NCBI GenBank assembly: GCA_014925825.1
Contig: JACGCK010000256.1
Location: 1-58,183 of the forward strand
DNA: 58,183 nt
Direction: 5' to 3'
Origin: Pholiota molesta
Taxonomy: Eukaryota; Basidiomycota; Agaricomycetes; Agaricales; Strophariaceae
Shown: in pieces, positions 33,601-42,520 of the stretch
How the letters are laid out: the number at the start of each line of letters is the position of its first letter
Numbering within the stretch: position 1 is the first letter of the stretch
Position numbers and translations under genes: made by a program
The notes under the pieces: generated by a model
The model's database searches: none
What the model was told of the DNA's origin: nothing
Seen by the model: only the letters and a program-made list of their open reading frames with translations

Positions 33601-34880
33601 CGCCTGGTTACGAGCCGCCGAATGCCCACGAAGATCCGCTGAGCGAGGAGTGGAATAACTCCGTGGCAGGACCTGAATGGGGCGGCCAAGGATTGAAGAC
33701 AATGGGCGACGTGCTCGGGCGACGAGTTCAGTTCGTGCTCGAGCAGTGTCAACCATATCCCGGGGACACAGACATGTGGATAAATCCTACGGCGACAGGA
33801 AAACCTCGGTTCGATATCACTCGGCATGCCGAGTCTGGGATGTACACCGTGTTCGACCGTAAACGCGGCGTCGAATATTGGATTCACTCTGACATTTTAC
33901 GATTGCCACGCTTTTCCATTGGAAAGTGGTATGCTGAACAGTGTATTGATCAAATGGGAATCTACATGCCAGGCGAATACGCTAATGAATGGCTGAGAAC
34001 CGAGCGGTACTCGCAGACCTTGATGGGTGACGTCGTCGAGCGGCACGCTGAGCGCCTGTTGCTCGCGCATGCACCGTACTTATCCGAACACACGCGCGAG
34101 AGCACGGACGCGTCACGATTTGAAGTCGTTCATTTGGCGCCGGAGGATTCGTTCCACTATGAAATCCGAGATTATTATTGTTGTTTATCAACTAGAATCC
34201 CACGGTCCCAGCTGCACTCACCAAAGTTCAGGATTGGAGAGTGGTACGGGCGCCTACTGCGCCAGCTGGATCGTATCGAACCTCCTGCAGTGATTGAGGT
34301 GTCCGGGATCCAGGTCGACCGTACCAAGTATGCGGCGCTTCAGCGCAACGCGGCTATGGTCAAAGATAAGCGCCGAGCGCTGCCTAAGCCCGTGGTGGTC
34401 ACGGCTACTGTTAATGGGCAGCCCGCACGGGCGCTGCTGGATTCTGGATCACTAGGCGATTTCATATCGTCTACGCTGGCAGACCAGCTCAAGGTTAAAC
34501 GGGAGGAGATGGAAAGTCCTCTCACCTTGCAGCTGGCAGTCCAAGGTTCGCGTTCGAAGGTTAATTCACGCGCAACCGTCCGTTTGGAATATCAAGGTAT
34601 AAAGGAGGATCGTCCTCTGGATATTGCCAATATAAATAACTATGATCTCATCCTAGGCACGCCCTGGATGTATCAACACCGTGTTTGTATAGGGTTTAAT
34701 CCCGCGCGGGTCATCATCGGAAGCGATGAAGCACTTCCCATTAGTGCCGGGCAGGACATGAAATATGTCGCCAATGCCATAGATGTGCAGCCTGATGTGG
34801 TTGAAGCTGCGCGTCGCGAGCTGCGCGATTATGCGGCGCCCCTGTGCAAGGAAGTTAGCGAAACGGAATTGCCCCGATGA
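30678..34880 (+). CDS. Gypsy ORF1: Gag, zinc knuckle, fourfold repeat module, aspartic protease
   Basis: 1,400 residues from ATG 30678 (MPPRTARVRGG) to TGA 34880. The N-terminal third is disordered and Arg/Ser-rich. The Gag capsid-like domain reads YDGKSDVRAFHRFVKESEAY and FNRARQHDKSVTEFAHELEE. A CCHC knuckle (CFRCNETGHLARNCP) is near residue 630 and is followed by an acidic linker. From about residue 786 four related modules follow, beginning near residues 786, 881, 1009 and 1116, each opening with IGD/MG(D/E) text and closing with GWYAKR, RWYREQ, KWYAEQ and EWYGRL. The protease motif ALLDSGSLGDFIS comes near the C-terminus. The stop overlaps the next start as ATGA. The frame is fully intact. 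Confidence 0.9.
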   Translation: MPPRTARVRGGAAPAAARRGNPPRASSPAASVRSERSSSPASETSPKRTYSDVVASRPPSPVQVEKETGPVVGSLDSAPHTVVSSNINKFDMNRHIETPENADSGGWQTVTHRRARSLESEIRTPKRTGAVRVQSPEPSADVQNAIQQAERMLTPAQREFIERRNLKMRNKQPPVVPERSESRQEGPSRAKGKNIDPREWGNADLPDEELDLQAQQAAWESYHQQHETRRAETPVARENNAESRASASAVPEAREVSAGERATRDSRSRQSAPAKSRLPAESRPDALIDPNSFLGVAMRQAGKKKAGHGGGPPGDSSSSSSDERTDTDSNSESRSKRRKKSRKSKSSRSSHKAFKPTTYDGKSDVRAFHRFVKESEAYISDSHIKSKRQAFALSYFLKGKAYDFYLQKVSMTEEDWTLPQFYAELYNYCFPIDHRMEMREKFNRARQHDKSVTEFAHELEELSNLIGSISERDLVIKFWMGSSESIQTALWRDRLHPDTVGWDDVVARAEIIEISERVSKSRSRRPGSSVPQHNNHHQNGFNNFKRPFNSPAPSNNSRGQSNGPTGSSGRFGSSKPSVSSKGSRFGSSRPANSSDRAKSQSFRGTPKRETSRTPQLSEKEVAERRAEGRCFRCNETGHLARNCPQGSTVKHSGNRPPGVAAFSMEPVEESDQSVEVLDSLPLGSIEFEDADSSSDDFEIVDSELMSDTSEGSVEWSFDDPALEAIERKYQLGPFTEPVDEPPDLEDTDVTSSSEDEDDENPTPKPKPPTVHPLEEDEYIRYPRDHIGDAYATRATELLNKCRPYPGDGRYPTDYFTDNNRFFVEKSTRKKRYLIYDDLTHFCIGVPTALLHNECFDLGGWYAKRRARALALIKPELPRRCMGEALRWHMLELLKEGIYSSYPPCKGEHDILGRFAVDPTTVGPNPDSYVIHDYDLDLQTTIGRKLFSNPNFDLIRWYREQVVRSGRYEETYGDNAPGYEPPNAHEDPLSEEWNNSVAGPEWGGQGLKTMGDVLGRRVQFVLEQCQPYPGDTDMWINPTATGKPRFDITRHAESGMYTVFDRKRGVEYWIHSDILRLPRFSIGKWYAEQCIDQMGIYMPGEYANEWLRTERYSQTLMGDVVERHAERLLLAHAPYLSEHTRESTDASRFEVVHLAPEDSFHYEIRDYYCCLSTRIPRSQLHSPKFRIGEWYGRLLRQLDRIEPPAVIEVSGIQVDRTKYAALQRNAAMVKDKRRALPKPVVVTATVNGQPARALLDSGSLGDFISSTLADQLKVKREEMESPLTLQLAVQGSRSKVNSRATVRLEYQGIKEDRPLDIANINNYDLILGTPWMYQHRVCIGFNPARVIIGSDEALPISAGQDMKYVANAIDVQPDVVEAARRELRDYAAPLCKEVSETELPR

Positions 34881-36316
34881 GGGATATAAACCATACTATA
34901 CCCCTGATCGATGTCAATAAACGTTATCCCTGGAGGCCGTCGCGCTGTCCAGAAGCATTTCGCGGTCAATGGGCTGAGAAGCGAGATGCGTACCTGAAAA
35001 CAGGTCGCTGGAAAATCACTTCGGCAGGTAATACAGTGCCTATGTTGCTAATTCCAAAACCGCGCAAGGCTGACGCGCCAGCCGAGTTGCGCACGGTGGT
35101 TGATCTGCGTGAGCGCAACAAGAATACGGTTAAACTTACATCACCGTTGCCCGATATCGATGGGATGCTGCGGCGGTGTGCGAGCTATCCTTTTCGATCA
35201 TCGATGGATATGAAATCTGCATACGAGCAGATACGGATTATTCCAGAGCACGTCGACCGGTCTACGGTGACGACACCGGATGGTAACATGGTTAGTTTGG
35301 TTATTCAGATTGGCGATTGCAATGCGCCGGCGACGTACCAAGCTTTAATGGACCATATTTTCTCTGCGTTTATCGGGCGCTTCATGGATATCTACCTGGA
35401 TGACATCGTCATTTATTCGCGTACGCTGGAAGAACATGTTCAGCATGTTAAGATGATAATTGATATCTTGAAGCGCGAGAAGCTTTACCTTAGTAAAGGG
35501 AAGCTGCATTTCATTGAGCCTGAGTTGAAGATCTTGGGTCGCCTGATCGATGATGACGGCATCCGTATGGACGGCGCTAAAGTCGACGCGGTGATCAGCT
35601 GGAAGGTCCCAACGAACCGCGATCTTTTGCGGGGCTTTCTGGGGACTGTGGGCTATCTCGCCGACGATGTCCCAGGCGTTCGTTTGCCTATGGGCATTCT
35701 GACGTCATTAACTGGAGATACAGTGCCGTTCCGTTGGACTTACACGGAGCAGCGCGCGTTTGAGGACGTTAAGCGCCTAGTACACGAAGCGCGCGAGCAT
35801 CGCCGAGTGCCTTTGAGATATGCGGGGGACGCCGATCCCATCTGGATGGTGACGGATGGGTGCGCTACGGGAATCTCAGGCCTGGTTAGCCAGGGTCCTG
35901 ACTGGAAGACCGCCCGTATTGCGGCGTTCTATTCGGCCAAACTGAATTCTGCTCAGCAGAATTATCCGGTCCATGAGATTGAAATGCTCGCGGGCATCGA
36001 GACGATGCTGCGGCATAAGGACATCCTGCAAGGGGTCAGATTCAAATGGGTTACAGACCACAAGGGTCTGACGTACCTATTGAACCAGAAAAACCTCTCC
36101 GGCCGGCAAGCGCGCTGGGTGGAAAAGATTTCCTCGTTTGACTTCGAGGTGATCTACGTTCCAGGCAGTGAGAACGCCGTCGCAGACGCGCTGTCGCGCA
36201 TGTATTCAACGACGCACCTGGAACTGAGCGCGCACGAAGCGAGTACACCTATCACGACGTCGTGGATGACGACACGAGGTGATGTTGAACGCGATGCCGG
36301 TGCTCGCTGGAATTGA
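34877..36316 (+). CDS. Gypsy ORF2: reverse transcriptase and RNase H
   Basis: The ATG at 34877 shares ATGA with the ORF1 stop, so translation is likely by termination-reinitiation or coupling, not by the usual Gag-Pol frameshift. RT features: TVPMLLIPKPRK, TVVDLRERNKNT, FRSSMDMKSAYEQIRI and the active site MDIYLDDIVIYS (YLDD). RNase H: WMVTDGCATGISGL, YPVHEIEMLAGIE, WVTDHKGLTYLL and VADALSRMYS. The frame ends at TGA 36314-36316, but coding text continues in another frame (next feature), so a one-base change near 36297 probably cuts pol in two. Confidence 0.9.
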   Translation: MRDINHTIPLIDVNKRYPWRPSRCPEAFRGQWAEKRDAYLKTGRWKITSAGNTVPMLLIPKPRKADAPAELRTVVDLRERNKNTVKLTSPLPDIDGMLRRCASYPFRSSMDMKSAYEQIRIIPEHVDRSTVTTPDGNMVSLVIQIGDCNAPATYQALMDHIFSAFIGRFMDIYLDDIVIYSRTLEEHVQHVKMIIDILKREKLYLSKGKLHFIEPELKILGRLIDDDGIRMDGAKVDAVISWKVPTNRDLLRGFLGTVGYLADDVPGVRLPMGILTSLTGDTVPFRWTYTEQRAFEDVKRLVHEAREHRRVPLRYAGDADPIWMVTDGCATGISGLVSQGPDWKTARIAAFYSAKLNSAQQNYPVHEIEMLAGIETMLRHKDILQGVRFKWVTDHKGLTYLLNQKNLSGRQARWVEKISSFDFEVIYVPGSENAVADALSRMYSTTHLELSAHEASTPITTSWMTTRGDVERDAGARWN

Positions 36317-38940
36317 AGCGCGCGCCGCCGTGCGGAGGGCGCGTAAGGAGGTGGCTCCTGCAGAGACTGGACGTCCTGAGACGTCTGGCGAGTTCGCTGC
36401 GCGGATGCGGAATCGTTTCGTTCTTCGAGGACCTGGAGAACGAAAGGAGGGCGGGAGTAGTGCCCATGCCCAACCTTCTCAGTCACCACGAGCTGAAGCA
36501 AGCTTAGTGGAGAACTTACCAGCTGAATCTGTCGTTGAACCTGACACGGATTTGCTGACCTTCATCACTCAGAGCGTCGACGGCGTTGACCTCGTCGAAG
36601 GTGTGAAGGGACGATACGGCGAAGACTCGTTCTTTGGGAATATCTTGAGCAAACCAAAAGAATTCCGGAACTTCGAAGTCCAGAATGACCTTGTGTACTT
36701 GCGCGAACGCGGGCTTCGATTGCTGTGCATTCCGAAGGTTTTGATCAGTGGAAGAAGCGCTCGTGAGATCGTAATCTCCGAGGCGCATTCCATGCTCGCG
36801 CACTTGGGCGCTGCCAAGACGTTGGACTATCTGCGCGACCATGTATGGTGGAAGACATGGTCGCCGATACCAAATCATTCTGCGAGAGCTGCTCGACGTG
36901 CAAGCGCAGCAAACCAAGTAATCAGAAACCGTTTGGGCTTTTGAACCCGCTGCCAATCCAGGTTTACCTTGGGAATCGATCGGTATCGACTTTGTTGGGC
37001 CCTTGCCTGAGTCGAGTAACCGTGATGGAACATATGATTCGATTACTGTCGTCATATGTTTATTAACATCTATGGTACATCTCATTCCGAGCCGTACAAA
37101 CTACAATGCTCGTCAAGTAGCAGAATTAATGTTCGAGGAAGTCTACAAATTGCATGGACTTCCAAAGAACATTATCAGTGATCGCGATGTGTTGTTCACC
37201 AGTATCTTCTGGTCACACTTGCACGCGCTGATGGGAACACGTCTAAAAATGTCGAGCGCCTATCACCCGCAAACTGATGGCTCGACTGAGCGCGCTAATC
37301 GCACAGTTACACAAATGCTGCGACAATGTGTCGGACCTAAACAGATGGACTGGGTGTCCAAATTGCCTGCAATCGAATTCGCAATAAATTCGGCACGTTC
37401 TGAGAGCACCGGATATGCACCGTTCTTTCTGAATCACGGAACGCTGCCGCGCTCAATGATTTGGAACTCTGCCGACGAAAGCGAGTTCCCGTCTGTACGC
37501 AGATTTGCATTGAATAAAAAACTTGCATTAATGGCGGCTCATGATAGTATTCTCGCGGCGCGCGTCAAGCAAACGCGCGACGCAAACCGCAAACGGCAAC
37601 TGGCGCCGTTCAGTGAAGGAGACCTCGTGTATCTCTCCACAAAAAATATCACTTTCCCCAAGGGTCTTGCCAGAAAATTGGTGCCCAAATTTATAGGCCC
37701 CTATCGAATTATTAGGGACTTCAAGAACCAATCTTTCCGATTGGAGCTGCCCCAAAATTTAAAACAAAGAGGCGTGCATGATGTCTTCCATGCGTCTCTG
37801 CTTCGTATCCACATCCCGAATGATGATCGATTATTTCCGGGTCGGCTGGACGAACAGCTAAACCAAAACGGTGAAGCTGAGGGCGAATGGGCAGTCGATA
37901 AAATACTATCGCACTGTGGAGCTCGAGATAAATCTTTGTTTGAAATAAAATGGAAAGCGGGTGATATCACCTGGCTCCCATATCATCAGATAGCTGAGTT
38001 GCAAGCTCTGGTAATTTATTTGGATTTACTGGGAGTGCATGATATCCATGAGCTACCCAAGGGACAGGGAGTACCTCCTTCCGTAGATCGGGAGATTCAA
38101 TTATACTCACTGTCCTATGACTATGGCTACTCTTCCGATTCTTCTATAAATTCTTCCGACTTTGACTTTTTTGATTCCTCACCCCCCACTTCTATTACAT
38201 ACACAAACTTTCCTTGCGACCCGTCGAGCTCAACATCTATGTCTACGCACGTCCCCGACCGCGGATGGCCTACCATCGACCATCCAGCCGTCCACCGACT
38301 TTCGGCGGACACCATCACCTTCGCCGAACCAGGTGTCGACCCTCGCTTCGCATCTGCCGTCGACACCGTCAGCCGCGCAGAACTGATTGCGCGTTGCGCT
38401 TACGACTCCAAGATACGCGCGGCTGCCGATGACACCGTCATCATACCCCTCGAGCCTACGGGGTACACCTCCCATGCGAAACTCTTCGCGCAGTATGCGA
38501 CCACTCCGAGCCGTTTCGCCCATTGGGACAAGCCTGAAAGCCGGTACAACCGGTTTGGCGACCACATCACCATTGAGGACTTCTTCCCCGTAGTCGCCAA
38601 CTCTTCCCCCACCGCGACTTCGTGCGCCGCGACACCTCCTTCCGTTGTCGCCAATACGCGCAAGGCAAAGAAACCCAAATCTAGGCGCCCAGCGCCTATC
38701 AACCCTTTGTCTCGGCTCGACACCGCATCTCCGCTAATTCAAGACATGCTGTTTGTCGCTGCCGCCGCGGAAACTCGACGTCGCATGTATGCGGCCACGC
38801 ACTATGGCCGCCGCCGCGCCCGATCCACCTGCACCCACACCCCACACCACACCGGGCCATGCACGGCGTCAATCACTACTGTTCCTGATGATCAGTCCAT
38901 GGTCATTGATAGCGCGCCGGCGGCGGGCCCTTCCACTTAA
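36279..38940 (+). pseudogene. Gypsy pol continuation: integrase with chromodomain-like region, frame-broken
   Basis: The reading continues pol in a new frame at about 36297, changes frame near 36853 and again near 36960, then stays open to 38940. Integrase features: zinc-binding part (EAHSMLAHLGAAKTLDYLRD, then SFCESCSTCKRSK), the first catalytic Asp of the core just after the third frame change, the second in IISDRDVLFTSIFW, and Glu in HPQTDGSTERANRTVTQ. A chromodomain-like stretch (WAVDKILSHCGARDK, FEIKWKAGDITWLPYHQ) may guide insertion. A further roughly 300-residue Ser/Pro/Thr-rich extension (from about residue 37990 nt onward) has no known match. Two of the breaks fit loss of one base in a short G or C run. 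Confidence 0.85.
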
Positions 38941-39000
38941 ACCCCCTTTCGAGCCTCCCACATTCACATAGGCTTTGCTACACAAACCCTGGAGGGCGGG

Positions 39001-39302
39001 TGTAACGAATCGATACCCTTTTCGGACTCTATCCATGTTTCTGAGCTCAGACCGCACCACACTCCTTTTATTTCATTTTATCTTTGATTTCCATATGCTA
39101 TTTCTCCACCTCCTACCCCTGTCGCTCCTTAACTATTTTTACTTTATCTCGTGACTATTTACTCGTAGGTATAAAAGCCATGTACGCAGTAGACAGTCGC
39201 CCCAGTGAATTCTAAGTCTTTAAATTGTCTTTTTGTTCGCTACCCCGTGTGCCGAAACTCCCACCGCAGTCACTACCAGTCACTGCTGTCGCTTTCGTCA
39301 CA
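39001..39302 (+). repeat. Gypsy 3' LTR
   Basis: 302 bp, identical by eye to the 5' LTR. The target duplication GCCGC follows at 39303-39307. Confidence 0.95.
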
Positions 39303-39355
39303 GCCGCCCTCCACTCTCCACCGCTCTTCCCTCCCCGCCGCGTCGCACAGCCGTG

Positions 39356-39765
39356 TGCCCCTCCCCTCCAACGAGGGATGTGGGCCGGCTCTCTTGCTCG
39401 ACACAGAGGGACACCGCTGGCAATCGCGCGAGCGCCGTGACTTCCACCACCACCACCATCCCGAGCGCTGTGCTGCGGCCGCCATGTGCCCCTCCCCTCC
39501 AACGAGGGAGGTGGGCCGGCTTTGCGACTCGACGGCGACCACCACCGCCTTTCGCTTTTCCCAGCCCCCGCCGTGTGCCCGCCCACCAGCCCCGCCGTGT
39601 GCCCGCCCACCAGCCCCGCCGTGTGCCCCCCCTCCCTCCAACGAGGATGTGGGCCGGCTGCTGTAGCTCGACGACAATCACGCCTGGAGCCGCCCTCGCC
39701 CGCCCTTCCTCCTCCGTGTGCCCCTCCCCTCCAACGAGGGATGTGGGCCGGCTCTGGACCTCGAG
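39356..39765 (+). repeat. four copies of a 40-bp block
   Basis: Copies start near 39356, 39484, 39622 and 39716: GTGTGCCCCTCCCCTCCAAC followed by GAGGGATGTGGGCCGGCT with small changes. Between the second and third copy is a 24-bp tandem duplication (GTGTGCCCGCCCACCAGCCC). All open frames over this stretch translate the block (for example LPSNEGCGPAL) in parallel, so none is called as a gene. Confidence 0.8.
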
Positions 39766-39930
39766 ATCGCGGGCTCGCGCACCCGCGAGGTGCTCACTGA
39801 GTCCCTGCCCTGTCGCCCTCCCTTCGCGGACGAACGCGCGAACGCGGGGCCACCACCACCGTACCACCGTCCACAGCCGCTACCCTACAACCGCCGGGTG
39901 CCCCTCCGGCCAGCAAGGACGACACTACGG

Positions 39931-40470
39931 ACGGCCAGCGGGGACGATGGAAGGCCAGCGGGGACGATGGAAGGCCAGCGGGGACGATGGAAGGCCATGG
40001 GGCACGGCGGACAGCCAGGGAGGGCGAACGACAGCCAGAGAGCCCGACGGACGGCCAGCGGCCACGACGAGCTGCCAGGGGGCATGAGGAGCGTCCAGGG
40101 AGGGCGAACGACAGCCAGCGAGCCCGACGAACAGCCAGCGAGTGCGAACGGCGGCCAGCGGGCACGGCGGACAGCCAGGGAGGGTGAATGACAGCCAGCG
40201 AGCCCGACGGATGGCCAGCGAGCGCGAACACCGGCCAGCGGGAACGACGAGCGGCCAGCGAGCGTGACGGACGGTCAGCGAGGGCGACGGACAGCCAGCG
40301 AGGGTGCACGACAGCCAGCGAGCCCGACGGATGGCCAGCGAGCGCGATCACCGGCCAGCGGGCACGACGAACAGCCAGCGAGTGCGAACGGCGGCCAGCG
40401 AGTGCGAACGGCGGCCAGCGGGCACGGCGGACAGCCAGGGAGGGTGAACGACAGCCAGCGGCCCATGGCA
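39931..40470 (+). repeat. 20-bp minisatellite, right array, 27 units
   Basis: Units such as ACAGCCAGCGAGCCCGACGG stay in exact 20-bp register for 540 bp without an indel, while many positions vary. Blocks of units repeat at higher order: 40191-40250 matches 40311-40370 (120-bp offset), and 40151-40200 matches 40411-40460 (260-bp offset). The array is the inverted counterpart of 29020-29259. Confidence 0.9.
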
Positions 40471-40689
40471 GACAGAGGGACAAGTGGACGGAGCAAGGCA
40501 GCGAGGCGCGGCGGGAGGGATGGGGAATGGGAAACAGGGACCGCCATTTTGCGCGTCCCTGCCTCCATTCCCTCATCTCTCTACTTTATTTAGTCTATTA
40601 TATTGTTCAGTAGATCAATTTAATAAATTAAATCTTTTGCATTCGCTGAAAACGAAGGAAAAGCGAGAGAAATAGGCCCCCCAAAGCTA
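40471..40689. other. AT-rich spacer
   Basis: Between minisatellite and MITE-like block; no gene seen. Confidence 0.35.
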
Positions 40690-41207
40690 ATAGACGCTCG
40701 GATAATATAGCCGATGTCCTATAATTAGAAACCGCCCGTCTAATTTTGGAACGTCATCCATAAGCCCCCTACTGAATCCACCCCTTCCCGCCCTCCCCGA
40801 CGCGCGGAAACAGTTCCATTAGGTCCGTACATTATTTATATACATCCCGCTTTTTTTTCCCGCTCCAAAACGCCCCCGACGCCGCCCTACAGCGAACGCG
40901 GCCCCCCGAGCATGAAATCCTGTGTTGTTTACATGTATTAGGCTGCAGCCCCGAGCGCGCGCCCCGCCCCCGCCCCATCCACGGCGCCCTATCCATCCGT
41001 ACCCATCCCGCCACCCTCCACGGCATCCTCGGCACTAAATGACATCACCCGCTCACCCACATGTGACCTACAGCCCCTCCCGCCTCCCCCTACAGCACCA
41101 GCCAATCCCGTGGCTCAAAACCCCTCTGGGTAACTCCCGGTGAGGGTTTATCACTGCTACTAGGTAACTACCATGGGCTCATGTATAATACTAGCGTCTA
41201 CAGGTGA
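40690..41207. repeat. MITE-like block with TAGACGCT ends
   Basis: Begins TAGACGCTCGGATAATATAG at about 40690 and ends with TATAATACTAGCGTCTA at about 41207, giving short inverted ends. The interior is the reverse complement of 27573-28020. No coding capacity. Confidence 0.7.
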
Positions 41208-41289
41208 GCAAACGACGACGTCTGCAGGGGCTTGTGTCATAGCTGTGCCCGCGCTGGTGTCAGTACCTGCGCCGGCGGTGTCCTGTATG

Positions 41290-42520
41290 TGGGGTTAGAC
41301 GGGCAGATGGGAGGTGGTGACGACGCACCTCGTGGATCTCCCACTTCGTGGGTCTTCCCTTCCTTGTCCAGCCCCAAAATCCCTCGTTCGTCCGGCGTAG
41401 GCTTGGTTAGAGTCGGCAAGGGCGGGGAGGTGCGAGGTGCGAAGGGTGAAGGTGGTGGAGGGTTGATGTTGATGTTGAACAAGTTCGTTCAACAGTCAAG
41501 AGTCAATTCAAGCTCCGCTTCGGCGAATGCCGAGCGCCTCCCGCTCACCGTCGTTGACAACGATCTGGAGGCTTCCCGGCCACATTTCAAGCTACTTATA
41601 CCGTAGACAGACTTTATACTGTAGTAGGTACATTTATATAAGATAAAATAAATTTATTAGATGTGGCAACTTACTAAATACATGTATCCGTTGCGAGGTC
41701 ACCACGCACTACAGTGTAAACGCATATACTACATACATATTTGAGATTCGTTGTATATTCTGGACAACTTCTTTGTCCGTAAAAAGTAGCTGAAGATTTA
41801 CAAGATGAATATGTCGTCGAGACATAGTCTTTAACAACACAATGTCTGGCCACCGCGGTTAAGAGATATCGATTGACTTAAGCGCCGGATGAGCGCTGAA
41901 CGCGCTTTGTATCCTACGTGTTCTTACTCATACCGTACAGTACTATTTACAATTCTACTACTTACTATCAAATGTCTATTTTATATTCTTTGTTGAAATT
42001 ATTTTACTGGAAGCCGAGGTATTAAGAATGGATGATATATACTATGTACGTTGTGCACTAGGTGGAACGAATGGATAACCTACTCTGTGCGACATATACA
42101 TTTATTGGGGAACGTTCTCCATCTAATAAATAAATTTTATCTCACAATAGTGTACCTAATAGAATGTTTAATCTATCTACCGTGTAACTAGTTTGAACTC
42201 GGGGTGGAACCTGGCCCAATCGTCGTCGGCGACGGTGAGCGGATGACGCTCGGTGTTTGCCGAAGCGGAGCTTGAACGTTTTGTTGATTGTTCTGTCGAA
42301 GTTCAACTCAACGTTCAACTTCTCGCCATCCCCTGCACCTCCGCTCGGCCGCTCTCGTCAACCACAACACCACACCCGCACTCAGCCACGACATCTACGC
42401 TCGACGACGACATTCAGTGCACTTGGCAACGAAGGATATGGGAGTTGGATGAGGTAGGGAAGACCCGGGTAGCGGGAGATCCGCTGGGTACGTCGCTGCC
42501 CCCTGCCTTTGTCCCTCCAT
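41290..42520. repeat. long-inverted-repeat element, about 1.2 kb
   Basis: Left arm about 41290-41680 and right arm about 42110-42520 are imperfect reverse complements: TCAAGCTCCGCTTCGGC (41508) against GCCGAAGCGGAGCTTGA (42259), AATAAATTTATTAGATG against CATCTAATAAATAAATT, and the GGATCTCCCACTTCGTGGG segment against its inverted form near 42470. The 430 bp centre is AT-rich and noncoding. Probably a nonautonomous DNA transposon. Borders are approximate. Confidence 0.7.

Larger units (their letters stand above)
30199..39302 (+). mobile_element. Ty3/Gypsy LTR retrotransposon, 9,104 bp
   Basis: Two 302-bp LTRs (30199-30500 and 39001-39302) beginning TGTAACGAATCG and ending TTTCGTCACA read as identical. 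The 5-bp target duplication GCCGC stands at 30194-30198 and 39303-39307. Domain order is Gag, zinc knuckle, a fourfold repeat module, protease, RT, RNase H, integrase, chromodomain-like tail, the Ty3/Gypsy order. A purine-rich tract (GGAGGGCGGG) precedes the 3' LTR. No TGG-type tRNA primer site was seen after the 5' LTR, so priming may be of another kind. Three one-base frame changes in pol contrast with the identical LTRs. Confidence 0.97.

Noticed and set aside
39931..40470. CRISPR-like array because of regular 20-bp spacing
   Set aside because: There are no alternating repeats and unique spacers; every unit is a variant of one 20-bp sequence, and the genome is eukaryotic.
39794..40613. Long open frames (260 and 141 residues) on both strands over the minisatellite
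   Set aside because: They are open in several frames because a stop-free 20-bp unit repeats; the translations are the same 20-residue period in each frame and no start, splice or domain evidence exists.
27573..41207. One simple large inverted duplication of the whole flank
   Set aside because: Some shared blocks (25391-25720 and 44262-44600) are in direct orientation and spacing differs by more than a kilobase, so the flanks are mosaics.
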